Shown here piece after piece: positions 6,250 through 13,385 of a stretch of DNA of 64,000 nt. Source of the DNA: Pontibacterium sinense. GTDB taxonomy: Bacteria; Pseudomonadota; Gammaproteobacteria; Pseudomonadales; Balneatricaceae. Location of the stretch: contig NZ_JADEYS010000011.1 in NCBI RefSeq assembly GCF_015209595.1, positions 81,048-145,047 of the forward strand, read 5' to 3'. Below the pieces are notes generated by a model. That model was not told where the DNA came from. It made no database searches and was given only the letters and a program-made list of their open reading frames with translations. The translations under genes and the position numbers were made by a program. The first letter of the stretch is position 1, and the number at the start of each line of letters is the position of its first letter.

Positions 6250-8112
6250 TTAGTAGGACCACAGTCGCACACCGATCAAGCCCTCGCTTATCAAAAAGAT
6301 CGCGGTGCCGATACAGGCGATCGACACCAGGCGCGACCAGTTACGCAACAGGAGCCCCCCCTGTGCCGGGAGAAACAGCCTAATAGCCAAATAAAGGCTA
6401 ATCAGAGTGAACGCGAGCGTGCCAAGGAATAACGACAGAGTCGAGACTGACATGCGCAGCAGGACGTGGATATCTGTCAGCGTTACCACTGTCAATGTAA
6501 GTGAACCGTAGAGGCTGAGCGAAGCGAGGAATGGGGGCAACACCACGCCTGTAGGTATTGATATCATCTTGCCGAAAAGTCGCGCGCCCAACCAGACGAG
6601 GCCGAAGAGTAGTGAGGAGAGCATAAGCAACTGAGCTAAGCCTGTGGCAATAGGCTGAAACCAGGCCCATAGCGCGGATATCTTACGCATCTGGCCTTCA
6701 AAGCCACTTTGTAGATAGGTGGCTCCCTGCTCGTCTGTAACCAGAAAGCGCGTTGCAACGGGCTGATCTTCTGTGCGGAAGCTGTTTTCGCTGACCGGGA
6801 TCAGTTCCGTTTTTTCGCTCCCCAACAAGGGCTTTTCGTACAGACGCCCCTCTTCCATCCATACGTGTCTCAGCCACACGAACCTAATAACGAAGTTCGT
6901 GATCTGGGTGCGCGGCGTCACCGCCTGATAGTACCCCGTGACACGCTGGAGCTGGCTGGCGTCCAGTCTAACGGATGGCTTTTTGGTGGGAACCCGGGCC
7001 GCGATTAGAAACTCCGCGATGCGCTCAGCAATGTCGTTGAGCTTGCCGTCGAGTTTGTTGATCGACACGAAATAGCCGACATCTAACTCAGGTGAGTATG
7101 CGGTCGTCGCTATAAAACCAGTTATGCTACCACCGTGGCCGTGAAACTGATGTCCGCCCATGATGGACGCGTGATTCCCGAGCCCATAGCCGAAGTCATG
7201 ACCGGCTTTCGCCGCCAGGGTTGTGGTCGGCCGTTCCATCCGCGCTATGGTTTCAGAACGAAAAACCTGGAGGCTGTCGAGTTGGCCTCGGTTGATCATC
7301 ATGCGTAGGTAATGACTCATTTCGAGAGCCGAGGTGTTTATCGCTCCCGATGGCCGGACAATGATGTGTTCGTAGATCGACTCGGTTTCTCCGTTAGCCT
7401 GGTAGCCCTTGGCCAGCACACCTTCTCGGGGAATCTTGAAGGTCGTATTGGCCATGCCTAAAGGCTCGAACACATGCTCCTTCACATAGCTCTCGAACTC
7501 CTGCCCAGTCACTGCTTCCAGCACTAAGGCGGCTATCGCTGGCCCGGAATTTGCGTAAGACATGTGGGTTCCGGGTGGCCATCGACTGGTTCTTGAATGG
7601 GGATGGAAGGCCAGTCCAGCCTCTAGAGTGATGTTGGGGTCGTCCATTTTGCCTATCTCGACAAAATGCATGTCATCAAACCCGGTGGTGTGCTCCAACA
7701 GGTGCGCCACGGTGATCGGATGCGTCTCCGCCCAGGGGTTTTGGTATTCGAGTTCCGGAACCAGCTTGCGAATAGGGGTATCAAGATTCAGCCGGCCTTG
7801 TTCCACAAGCTTCAGCAGGGCCAGCGCAGTGAACGACTTGGTGACCGAGCCTATGCGAAACAAGGTGTCAGCCGTGACATCCACGTTATCGGCAACGTCG
7901 GCTTTACCCAGTCCGCCGGCCCAGACAATCTCGTCACCCGTGACGAGAGCAACCGAGGCACCCGGAATACCCGCCTCGTCCATCATCGCCTGGATGTCTG
8001 CCTTTAACTGCTCAAGGCCGTCAGATGAATACTGACCGATTTGCCCAAAGGCCGGGGATACGACGCACATGACGACCGCAATAATCACCCACGCATGTAG
8101 AGTTGTTTTCAT
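6250..8112 (-). CDS. Serine hydrolase, beta-lactamase-related (PF00144), with C-terminal membrane helices
   Basis: A 620-residue exported enzyme of the class C beta-lactamase/D-peptidase/esterase family. The start at 8110-8112 is chosen because AAGGAA precedes it and a signal peptide (MKTTLHAWVIIAVVMCVV) follows; the open frame extends 52 codons upstream without other support. Catalytic elements: S89-V-T-K92, Y186-A-N188 and H326-G-G. About 450 residues of hydrolase are followed by four or five hydrophobic helices, so the catalytic part is tethered to the inner membrane facing the periplasm. Substrate is unknown; these enzymes are more often peptidases or esterases than resistance enzymes. 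It stands alone between mobile-element relics and its higher GC than the preceding island suggests a different origin. Confidence 0.88.
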   Translation of the reverse strand: MKTTLHAWVIIAVVMCVVSPAFGQIGQYSSDGLEQLKADIQAMMDEAGIPGASVALVTGDEIVWAGGLGKADVADNVDVTADTLFRIGSVTKSFTALALLKLVEQGRLNLDTPIRKLVPELEYQNPWAETHPITVAHLLEHTTGFDDMHFVEIGKMDDPNITLEAGLAFHPHSRTSRWPPGTHMSYANSGPAIAALVLEAVTGQEFESYVKEHVFEPLGMANTTFKIPREGVLAKGYQANGETESIYEHIIVRPSGAINTSALEMSHYLRMMINRGQLDSLQVFRSETIARMERPTTTLAAKAGHDFGYGLGNHASIMGGHQFHGHGGSITGFIATTAYSPELDVGYFVSINKLDGKLNDIAERIAEFLIAARVPTKKPSVRLDASQLQRVTGYYQAVTPRTQITNFVIRFVWLRHVWMEEGRLYEKPLLGSEKTELIPVSENSFRTEDQPVATRFLVTDEQGATYLQSGFEGQMRKISALWAWFQPIATGLAQLLMLSSLLFGLVWLGARLFGKMISIPTGVVLPPFLASLSLYGSLTLTVVTLTDIHVLLRMSVSTLSLFLGTLAFTLISLYLAIRLFLPAQGGLLLRNWSRLVSIACIGTAIFLISEGLIGVRLWSY

Positions 8113-8271
8113 GATTTCCTTCTTTTCGCGGTGGATGGTATCAGCTTCGCCATCCAGCCACCTGGATGCTCCAAGGGACTTTTCATCACGGGTTCTGCCA
8201 ACTACACCCAGTGCCGCCAACGACGAGGGGTGGAATAAAAAGTTACGTTTCCGGACAGGGTAGTGCATGGC

Positions 8272-8333
8272 GTATAACTAGGCGTGCGTGGCAAGGGACG
8301 TTGCCTTGATGCCTAAAGCGGAAATAGTTAAAC
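8272..8333. repeat. Possible attC-like site
   Basis: The ends read GTATAAC (8272-8278) and GTTAAAC (8327-8333). The latter fits the integron core GTTRRRY; its partner differs at one base from RYYYAAC. Inside, TAGGC pairs with GCCTA and CAAGG with CCTTG, giving the folded shape of an attC site. No integrase gene or second convincing site is present, so this stays tentative. Confidence 0.3.
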
Positions 8334-8401
8334 GCTACTTACATTGCCAATGGCGTAATGGAGGCAACCAGCCATAACATCCAACTGCTATCCTTGCGAC
8401 C

Positions 8402-9331
8402 TCAACAACGTTTTCGCTTCCGCACCAGTTTTGGAAAGCGGGTTGGAAAGGACTTCATTTCCAACATGCAGAGACCGGCGATACTGATTGCTACACCCAA
8501 CATCTGGGTTGCGTCCAAGGTTTCTCCTAATAGCAAACACGCAAACAACAAGGTGATGGCAGGTCCAGACAGGGAGACCAAGCTAGCACGACGAGCTCCG
8601 CACCGTTTGATGGCTTCATACAGTAGAAAAAAAGGGATCACCGTGCAGACTGTGGCGATCAACACACTCCACCCAGCCCCCTCTGGGGTGTACTCCATGG
8701 TAAAACCCCTACCGCTACCCGCCAGAAACAATACCACTAATATCAACGTGACGGTGTTGCTCGCGGCAGTAAAGCGACTGGAACTAAGTTGCTTCAAAAT
8801 CATCTGACTGTAGATCAGATAGAACGCATAGGTAACAGATGCCGCCAACGCCCAAACGATCCCCTTAAGGGTCTCACTAGACAGCGGGGTATCCCCCTGA
8901 GGCGACACGACCAACAGCAGGCCGCTATAGCTCACGGTAAAGGCAACCAAATGTTGTCCGGTGGGTAAACGCCGTTCCATTAGTGCAGCGATCAGCACCA
9001 CAAACAGTGGAAATGTAAACAAAATCAATCGTGATAATCCGGCATCGATATAAGACAAAGCCGTGAAATCAAAATAAGTAGCGAGGAAAAACAAGGTCCC
9101 GGTCCCCGCGCAGTGTCCCCATTGTCTACCATCAATACCTCCTGTTGCCCCATATACAACGCGCGCACCGATCCAAAATAATGGAACGGCGATGGCAAAA
9201 CGTACCAGCATCAGAAAATCCACGTCAGTATCAGCGGCAAAAACGAACTTGGCTAGTATTCCCTTGAACGACAGCGCGATTGTCGCCATCAGGACGAACA
9301 GAAAGCTAGGGTCATTGGGCTTGAGGTGCAT
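8402..9331 (-). CDS. DMT-superfamily transporter (EamA family)
   Basis: A 309-residue inner membrane protein with about ten hydrophobic helices arranged as two EamA repeats, the usual layout and length of drug/metabolite exporters. A basic tail (KLVRKRKRC) follows the last helix. Members export amino acids, nucleobases, toxins or other small metabolites; the substrate cannot be read here. The gene is divergent from a LysR regulator whose start lies 111 bp away, a common arrangement in which the regulator controls the exporter. Confidence 0.9.
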   Translation of the reverse strand: MHLKPNDPSFLFVLMATIALSFKGILAKFVFAADTDVDFLMLVRFAIAVPLFWIGARVVYGATGGIDGRQWGHCAGTGTLFFLATYFDFTALSYIDAGLSRLILFTFPLFVVLIAALMERRLPTGQHLVAFTVSYSGLLLVVSPQGDTPLSSETLKGIVWALAASVTYAFYLIYSQMILKQLSSSRFTAASNTVTLILVVLFLAGSGRGFTMEYTPEGAGWSVLIATVCTVIPFFLLYEAIKRCGARRASLVSLSGPAITLLFACLLLGETLDATQMLGVAISIAGLCMLEMKSFPTRFPKLVRKRKRC

Positions 9332-9413
9332 TGGCTCGATACCCTCTTTTGCGGTTCGGTCTGGGTATTATTGCCAAGCTGAGATATTAATCTATATCCT
9401 AATAATTCTTTCA

Positions 9414-9434
9414 GATATTAAAATTTATTATATC
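9414..9434. promoter_or_regulatory. Imperfect AT-rich palindrome, candidate LysR operator
   Basis: GATATTAAAA and TTTATTATATC form a 21-bp imperfect dyad ending 8 bases before the LysR ATG and inside the divergent promoter region of the EamA gene. LysR proteins bind such dyads and often repress themselves. The ATATTAAT at 9383-9390 may be a second half-site. Confidence 0.4.
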
Positions 9435-9442
9435 ATTTAAGA

Positions 9443-10354
9443 ATGGACTCTAAACATCTACGCAGTTTTCTACATATCTCCGAACTTGGCAGCATCAGTA
9501 AGGCTGCCGAACGTCTAAATTTGACCCAACCTGCGCTCAGTCGGCAATTAAAAATTCTGGAGGAGGAAGCCGGAATGCGCCTTCTGCAACGGACCGGACG
9601 CGGGGTCAGCCTTACCGATGCAGGGCGTTTGTTGGCACAACGGGCACAATCAGTCATCAGCGAACTGGAGAAAATTAGCAGCGAATTAGCAGCAATAAAG
9701 GGCACTGTAAGGGGAGAACTCTGCATTGGTTTTCCCCCTAGTGTCGGTCTACGATTGGCCGGTCCGGTGGTCCAGCGGTTCCATTCCGAATATCCCGATG
9801 TACAGTTACGAGTAGAACAACTCATTTCAGGGACACTGGAACAGAAACTGCTCGCAGGACGTATCGATCTGGGTGTGTTGTTTGACGGTACCATCAGCCC
9901 TAATTTGCGCACCGAGCCACTATGGCAAGAGCAGTTGGCTGTCATTGCCCATCCGCAGATCGGACTTGATGCATACAGCTCACTCTCCCTGAAGCAGGCA
10001 CTGCAACTACCGTTAATCCTCCCCAAGGCCCCTCATAACCTCCGGGACATGTTGGAGCAGCAAGCATTTCGGGAAGGTATCCCGTTGAACGTGGAGATCG
10101 AAGTGGATTCCCTGATGATCCAATTGGCGCTGGTACGTCGAAATCTTGGTTGCTCTATCATGCCAGCCGCTCTGTGCCAGACTGAGCTGTTGGCAGATAT
10201 GCTTACTTCTACAGATATTGTTGATCCTGAGCTGACCCGCACTGCACTATTGGCGTGGTCTAAGGACCATCCTTTGACCACCGCTGGCCATATCATGGCT
10301 GAGATGGTGCGCGCATGTGCGGCAGATAACAAAGATGGAGAAATATTCTCCTAG
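9443..10354 (+). CDS. LysR-family transcriptional regulator
   Basis: A 303-residue protein of standard LysR length. The N-terminal winged helix-turn-helix is clear: LRSFLHISELGSISKAAERL followed by LTQPALSRQLKILEEE, then the linker helix. From about residue 90 the periplasmic-binding-like effector domain follows (GELCIGFPPSVGLRLAGPVV). The effector is unknown. Some features recall the Nac/CysB-like branch that senses small metabolites. It is divergent from the EamA exporter and probably senses that exporter's substrate. A dyad overlaps its start region. Confidence 0.92.
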   Translation: MDSKHLRSFLHISELGSISKAAERLNLTQPALSRQLKILEEEAGMRLLQRTGRGVSLTDAGRLLAQRAQSVISELEKISSELAAIKGTVRGELCIGFPPSVGLRLAGPVVQRFHSEYPDVQLRVEQLISGTLEQKLLAGRIDLGVLFDGTISPNLRTEPLWQEQLAVIAHPQIGLDAYSSLSLKQALQLPLILPKAPHNLRDMLEQQAFREGIPLNVEIEVDSLMIQLALVRRNLGCSIMPAALCQTELLADMLTSTDIVDPELTRTALLAWSKDHPLTTAGHIMAEMVRACAADNKDGEIFS

Positions 10355-10477
10355 AGAGCTTTTGGATTCCGTCGCAGAATGATTGAGTGATCCATTGAAT
10401 CCACAGCCGGAAGCGGACATTTGAATCGACGATGTTGGATAGCTTTGATCAACCAATTGACGTCATTTACTGCCAAA

Positions 10478-11011
10478 TTATCGCTTGCGTCGATAGTGGG
10501 TCTGAACCAAAGCATCCAAATGAACCTGGGTGCTGATATGTTCAAATGCTAATGGTTCAGCCAAAGTCCCGAAGAGCGGCACGCCTCCCCCCAGCAGTAT
10601 CGGTAGTTGTGTAATGATCAACTCGTCAATCATGTCGGCATCCAGAAAGCTCTGGATAGTTTTGCCACCATCAACATATAAGTCGGTAAAACCTCTTTGA
10701 TTCAGGGATTCAACAACTTCAGATAATGAGCCTGAAATTATCTCTGCTTTATCACTATACGCCTCTGGAATAGAAGTCATTGTGTCACTAAGTACAAAGA
10801 CAGGCATAGGGTAAGGCCATTCCACATCGAAGCCACATACGGTCTCAAATGTATTTCTCCCCATAATCAAGGCATCGATTTTTTCCATAAAATCAACCCA
10901 GCCTAAATCAAGGTTATCTGGATTTGGAATACTGTGAAGCCAGCCCAATCCCCCATCTTTATCAGCAATGTAACCATCTAGGCTGGTAGCGATGTACACG
11001 ATCTTCGACAT
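10478..11011 (-). CDS. RibD C-terminal/DHFR-like reductase family protein
   Basis: A 177-residue protein with the dihydrofolate-reductase fold shared with the reductase half of RibD. It opens with MSKIVYIATSLDGYIADKDG, has the NADPH-binding IMGRNTFE and the late segment DLYVDGGKTIQSFLDADMIDE typical of the family. Actual reactions in this family are diverse and mostly undefined. The ATG at 11009-11011 has GAGGG upstream; a frame six codons longer is less likely. It is divergent from a TetR regulator and shares with it a perfect palindrome, so it is probably the main target of that repressor. Confidence 0.88.
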   Translation of the reverse strand: MSKIVYIATSLDGYIADKDGGLGWLHSIPNPDNLDLGWVDFMEKIDALIMGRNTFETVCGFDVEWPYPMPVFVLSDTMTSIPEAYSDKAEIISGSLSEVVESLNQRGFTDLYVDGGKTIQSFLDADMIDELIITQLPILLGGGVPLFGTLAEPLAFEHISTQVHLDALVQTHYRRKR

Positions 11012-11089
11012 AAAACCCTCTAACAACAAAGCCTTGCAAAAACTGGAATTGGATCAAGATGAGCTTGTATTAACTCTTTGCTCAAATTA

Positions 11090-11110
11090 ATATTCTACAA
11101 TGTAGAATAT
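11090..11110. promoter_or_regulatory. Perfect 21-bp palindrome, TetR operator
   Basis: ATATTCTACA, a single A, and TGTAGAATAT form a perfect dyad midway between the divergent reductase gene (start 11011) and the TetR gene (start 11132). Placement and symmetry fit a TetR dimer repressing both promoters. Its presence here also argues against the upstream ATG at 11078 as the regulator start. Confidence 0.7.
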
Positions 11111-11131
11111 ATATGCTATCGAGGTTTTGTA

Positions 11132-11686
11132 ATGGCTGTCAAGGCGAGGAAACGTGGGCGTCCTGCCCAAGATCAAAGTCAATTAACTGCCGAACTTATT
11201 GTTTTAAGTGCACGAAGGCTGATGCAGGAGAACGGTAAGGTTCCAAGTATTCGTCAGGTTTCTAGTGTTTTGGGAGTTGACCCAATGGCCATTTATCACT
11301 ATTTCTCAAGTAAATCTGTACTTCTTGAGGCACTGACGATCTCGTTGATCGAGGATATCTACGATCCCAAAGAAGGTAGAAAGTGGCAAGATGAGCTGGA
11401 GCAGTTGTGTAAAAGTTACTTGGAATTGCTGAGAACGCATCCAGGACTGTTAGAGACCTTGCTATCCATAAAAGCGTTTGGGCCAGCACAGGTATTCAAT
11501 CAGCGTTTAGCAATAATATTGGCTCCGCTTGAGCTTTCACAATCAGCTTTTACTCAGGCTCAGGATCTATTAGTTGATTACATGCATGGAGTCGCTTTAG
11601 CTATTCAGTGCAATCCAGATAATTTGTCGTCGAATTGTATTGATGGCCCTCTTAGTTTGATTCGTTTAGGGCTGGAGAGTAGATGA
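11132..11686 (+). CDS. TetR-family transcriptional regulator
   Basis: A 184-residue repressor. The DNA-binding domain is recognisable in LSARRLMQENGKVPSIRQVS followed by SVLGVDPMAIYHYFSSKSVL, the canonical TetR helix-turn-helix ending in Y-x-Y/H-F-x-S-K. It is preceded by a basic arm (KARKRGRPAQD). The C-terminal helical ligand domain has no assignable specificity. The ATG at 11132 has GAGG 8 bases upstream. It probably represses itself and the divergent DHFR-like gene through the palindrome at 11090-11110. Confidence 0.9.
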   Translation: MAVKARKRGRPAQDQSQLTAELIVLSARRLMQENGKVPSIRQVSSVLGVDPMAIYHYFSSKSVLLEALTISLIEDIYDPKEGRKWQDELEQLCKSYLELLRTHPGLLETLLSIKAFGPAQVFNQRLAIILAPLELSQSAFTQAQDLLVDYMHGVALAIQCNPDNLSSNCIDGPLSLIRLGLESR

Positions 11687-11837
11687 CAAATACAACAATC
11701 TAGTGATATCCGCTCTGTTGTCGAAAACCAACGATCTGTACGGCTTGGGATAGTTGTTTCTGATGTCCACTGTGTACCGAAAGCAGACCGCCCTAGTTTT
11801 TGCCCCTCATTGATACCAATTCCCCTCCGCACAATCT

Positions 11838-11863
11838 GGTGCACCCCGCCCAACTCCGTGCAC
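11838..11863. promoter_or_regulatory. Candidate NtrC enhancer sites
   Basis: GGTGCACC (11838-11845) and GTGCAC (11858-11863) resemble NtrC half-sites (TGCACC/GGTGCA), though the spacing between them is longer than the classic 17-bp site. They lie about 100 bp upstream of the sigma-54 type promoter, the usual enhancer distance. Confidence 0.35.
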
Positions 11864-11960
11864 GCTTTTAGTTCATATAAGCCCCTTCGCTATGTGCGAA
11901 TACTCCTAAGACAGTACCAAAAAACAAATATACCCAACAAAAACAACATGTTAAAAAACC

Positions 11961-11976
11961 TGGCACCCTATCTGCT
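11961..11976 (+). promoter_or_regulatory. Sigma-54 type promoter of the nitrite reductase operon
   Basis: TGGCACCCTATCTGCT keeps the -24 GG (11962-11963) and -12 GC (11974-11975) with the required spacing, close to the consensus TGGCAC-N5-TTGCA. Transcription would start near 11987 and give a leader of about 120 nt before the first ATG. Nitrogen assimilation operons are commonly driven this way by NtrC. Confidence 0.65.
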
Positions 11977-12011
11977 ATATACCGTTTAAAAATAAAATTT
12001 AGTTTTAACGA

Positions 12012-12029
12012 ATGAACAACGGCGTTCAT
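12012..12029 (+). promoter_or_regulatory. Leader hairpin with hexaloop, likely ANTAR (NasR/NasT) antiterminator element
   Basis: ATGAAC (12012-12017) pairs with GTTCAT (12024-12029) around the six-base loop AACGGC. ANTAR-domain antiterminators bind hairpins with hexaloops having A at position 1 and G at position 4, and this loop fits. The 3' strand overlaps the first three bases of the terminator stem, so the two structures compete. Confidence 0.55.
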
Positions 12030-12077
12030 CAACCACCGGCCCTTCCCGACCGGTTGGTCGATGAGCGCTTTTTTTTT
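12027..12077 (+). terminator. Leader terminator (attenuator) before the nitrite reductase operon
   Basis: CATCAACCACCGG (from 12027) pairs, with a bulge and one mismatch, with CCGGTTGGTCGATG ending at 12063. Nine T residues follow at 12069-12077. This is an intrinsic terminator standing between promoter and first gene, as in nitrate/nitrite assimilation operons controlled by NasR or NasT. Confidence 0.7.
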
Positions 12078-12106
12078 GGCAACCGTGTGAAGGTTAAGGC
12101 GTAACG

Positions 12107-13372
12107 ATGAAGAAAGAGCATCTGATCATTATCGGCAACGGCATGGCGACTGGACGGCTGCTCAGCGAGATTACCGCGCTGGATGCAGACCGGTACGAGA
12201 TCACCGTGTTCGATCAGGAACCACACGGTAGCTACAACCGTATCATGCTCTCTCCCGTGCTTGCCGAAGAGATGACAGCAAAAGAGATTGTTATCCACAC
12301 CGCCGACTGGTTTACCAATAACAACATCACACTGCACACCAACGACCCGATTGTCAGTATTGATCGTGAGAACAAAACAGTTACCAGCCAGCGCGGCGTA
12401 ACCGCCCACTATGACAAGCTGGTGATGGCGACGGGTTCAGAACCCGCACTGCCCGCAGCAGCACGCGACTGCTCTCTGAACGGCATTCTCAGTTTCCGCA
12501 ATATGCGTGATGTACAACGCATTAAAAGCCACGCCAACAACAGCGAACACGCCTTAGTTATCGGTGGCGGCTTACTGGGACTGGAAGCGGCTTATGGCCT
12601 GCGTAAACAGGGTGTGCATGTCACTGTACTGCACCGTGGAGAATGGCTGCTGAACCGTCAGTTGGACGAAGCTGCGGGCAAACTCCTGCAGACTGAGCTG
12701 GAACGCCGTGGCATCAACATCGTACTGGGCAAAGAGGTCACCGCCTTTAAGGGCGCTCAGCACATCTCTTCGGTCAGCCTGTCCGACGGCAGCGAACTGA
12801 ACGTACAGCAGGTGGTTATTGCGATCGGCATCGTACCCCACACAGAGTTGGCAGAACGCGCAGGGCTTGAATGCCAGCGTGGCGTGCACGTGAACAACTG
12901 CATGCAGACCAGCGATGAAAATATCTACGCCCTGGGCGAATGCTGTCAGTTCGGCGATGACACTTTTGGCCTGGTTGCTCCGATCTGGGATCAGACCCGT
13001 GTCCTGAGCAACCTGCTCTGTGATGACGGCAGCCACCGTTTCGAGGTAAACCCTACGGCCACCAAACTCAAAATCTCCGGCATCGATCTTTATTCTGCCG
13101 GCGAATATCTGGACAGCGACGATACCGACGCAGTGATCTTTAACGACCGTCTGCGCGGCACCTATAAAAAGCTGCTATTCCGCAACGACCAGCTGGTCGG
13201 CACCGTGCTCTACGGCGCAGTGCAGGACGGTAACTGGTACTTCGACCTGATCCAGAACAAACAGAATACCCGGGCAATCCGCCCACATATCATTTTTGGC
13301 CGCGCTTTCAGCGAGAAAAAGAGTGCCACAGGCACCGACACAGAGCGCACAACCCTTGCGGCAGCTTCTTAA
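12107..13372 (+). CDS. FAD-dependent NAD(P)H oxidoreductase of nitrate/nitrite assimilation (NirB N-terminal-like)
   Basis: A 421-residue pyridine-nucleotide-disulphide type reductase. It has an N-terminal FAD site (LIIIGNGMATGRLL), a central NAD(P) site (ALVIGGGLLGLEAAYGLRKQ) and a second FAD motif (IYALGECCQF). It is similar in layout to the first half of NirB and to NasC-type electron-transfer subunits, but lacks iron-sulfur and siroheme domains. It probably passes electrons from NAD(P)H to an assimilatory reductase, perhaps a nitrate reductase encoded elsewhere since no nasA is seen. It is the first gene of the operon, followed by nirB after 13 bp. Confidence 0.85.
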   Translation: MKKEHLIIIGNGMATGRLLSEITALDADRYEITVFDQEPHGSYNRIMLSPVLAEEMTAKEIVIHTADWFTNNNITLHTNDPIVSIDRENKTVTSQRGVTAHYDKLVMATGSEPALPAAARDCSLNGILSFRNMRDVQRIKSHANNSEHALVIGGGLLGLEAAYGLRKQGVHVTVLHRGEWLLNRQLDEAAGKLLQTELERRGINIVLGKEVTAFKGAQHISSVSLSDGSELNVQQVVIAIGIVPHTELAERAGLECQRGVHVNNCMQTSDENIYALGECCQFGDDTFGLVAPIWDQTRVLSNLLCDDGSHRFEVNPTATKLKISGIDLYSAGEYLDSDDTDAVIFNDRLRGTYKKLLFRNDQLVGTVLYGAVQDGNWYFDLIQNKQNTRAIRPHIIFGRAFSEKKSATGTDTERTTLAAAS

Positions 13373-13385
13373 GAGGACCTCTCCC

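Noticed and set aside
8113..8268. 52-codon N-terminal extension of the serine hydrolase
   Set aside because: It would place a clear signal peptide in the interior of the protein, and AAGGAA precedes the internal ATG.
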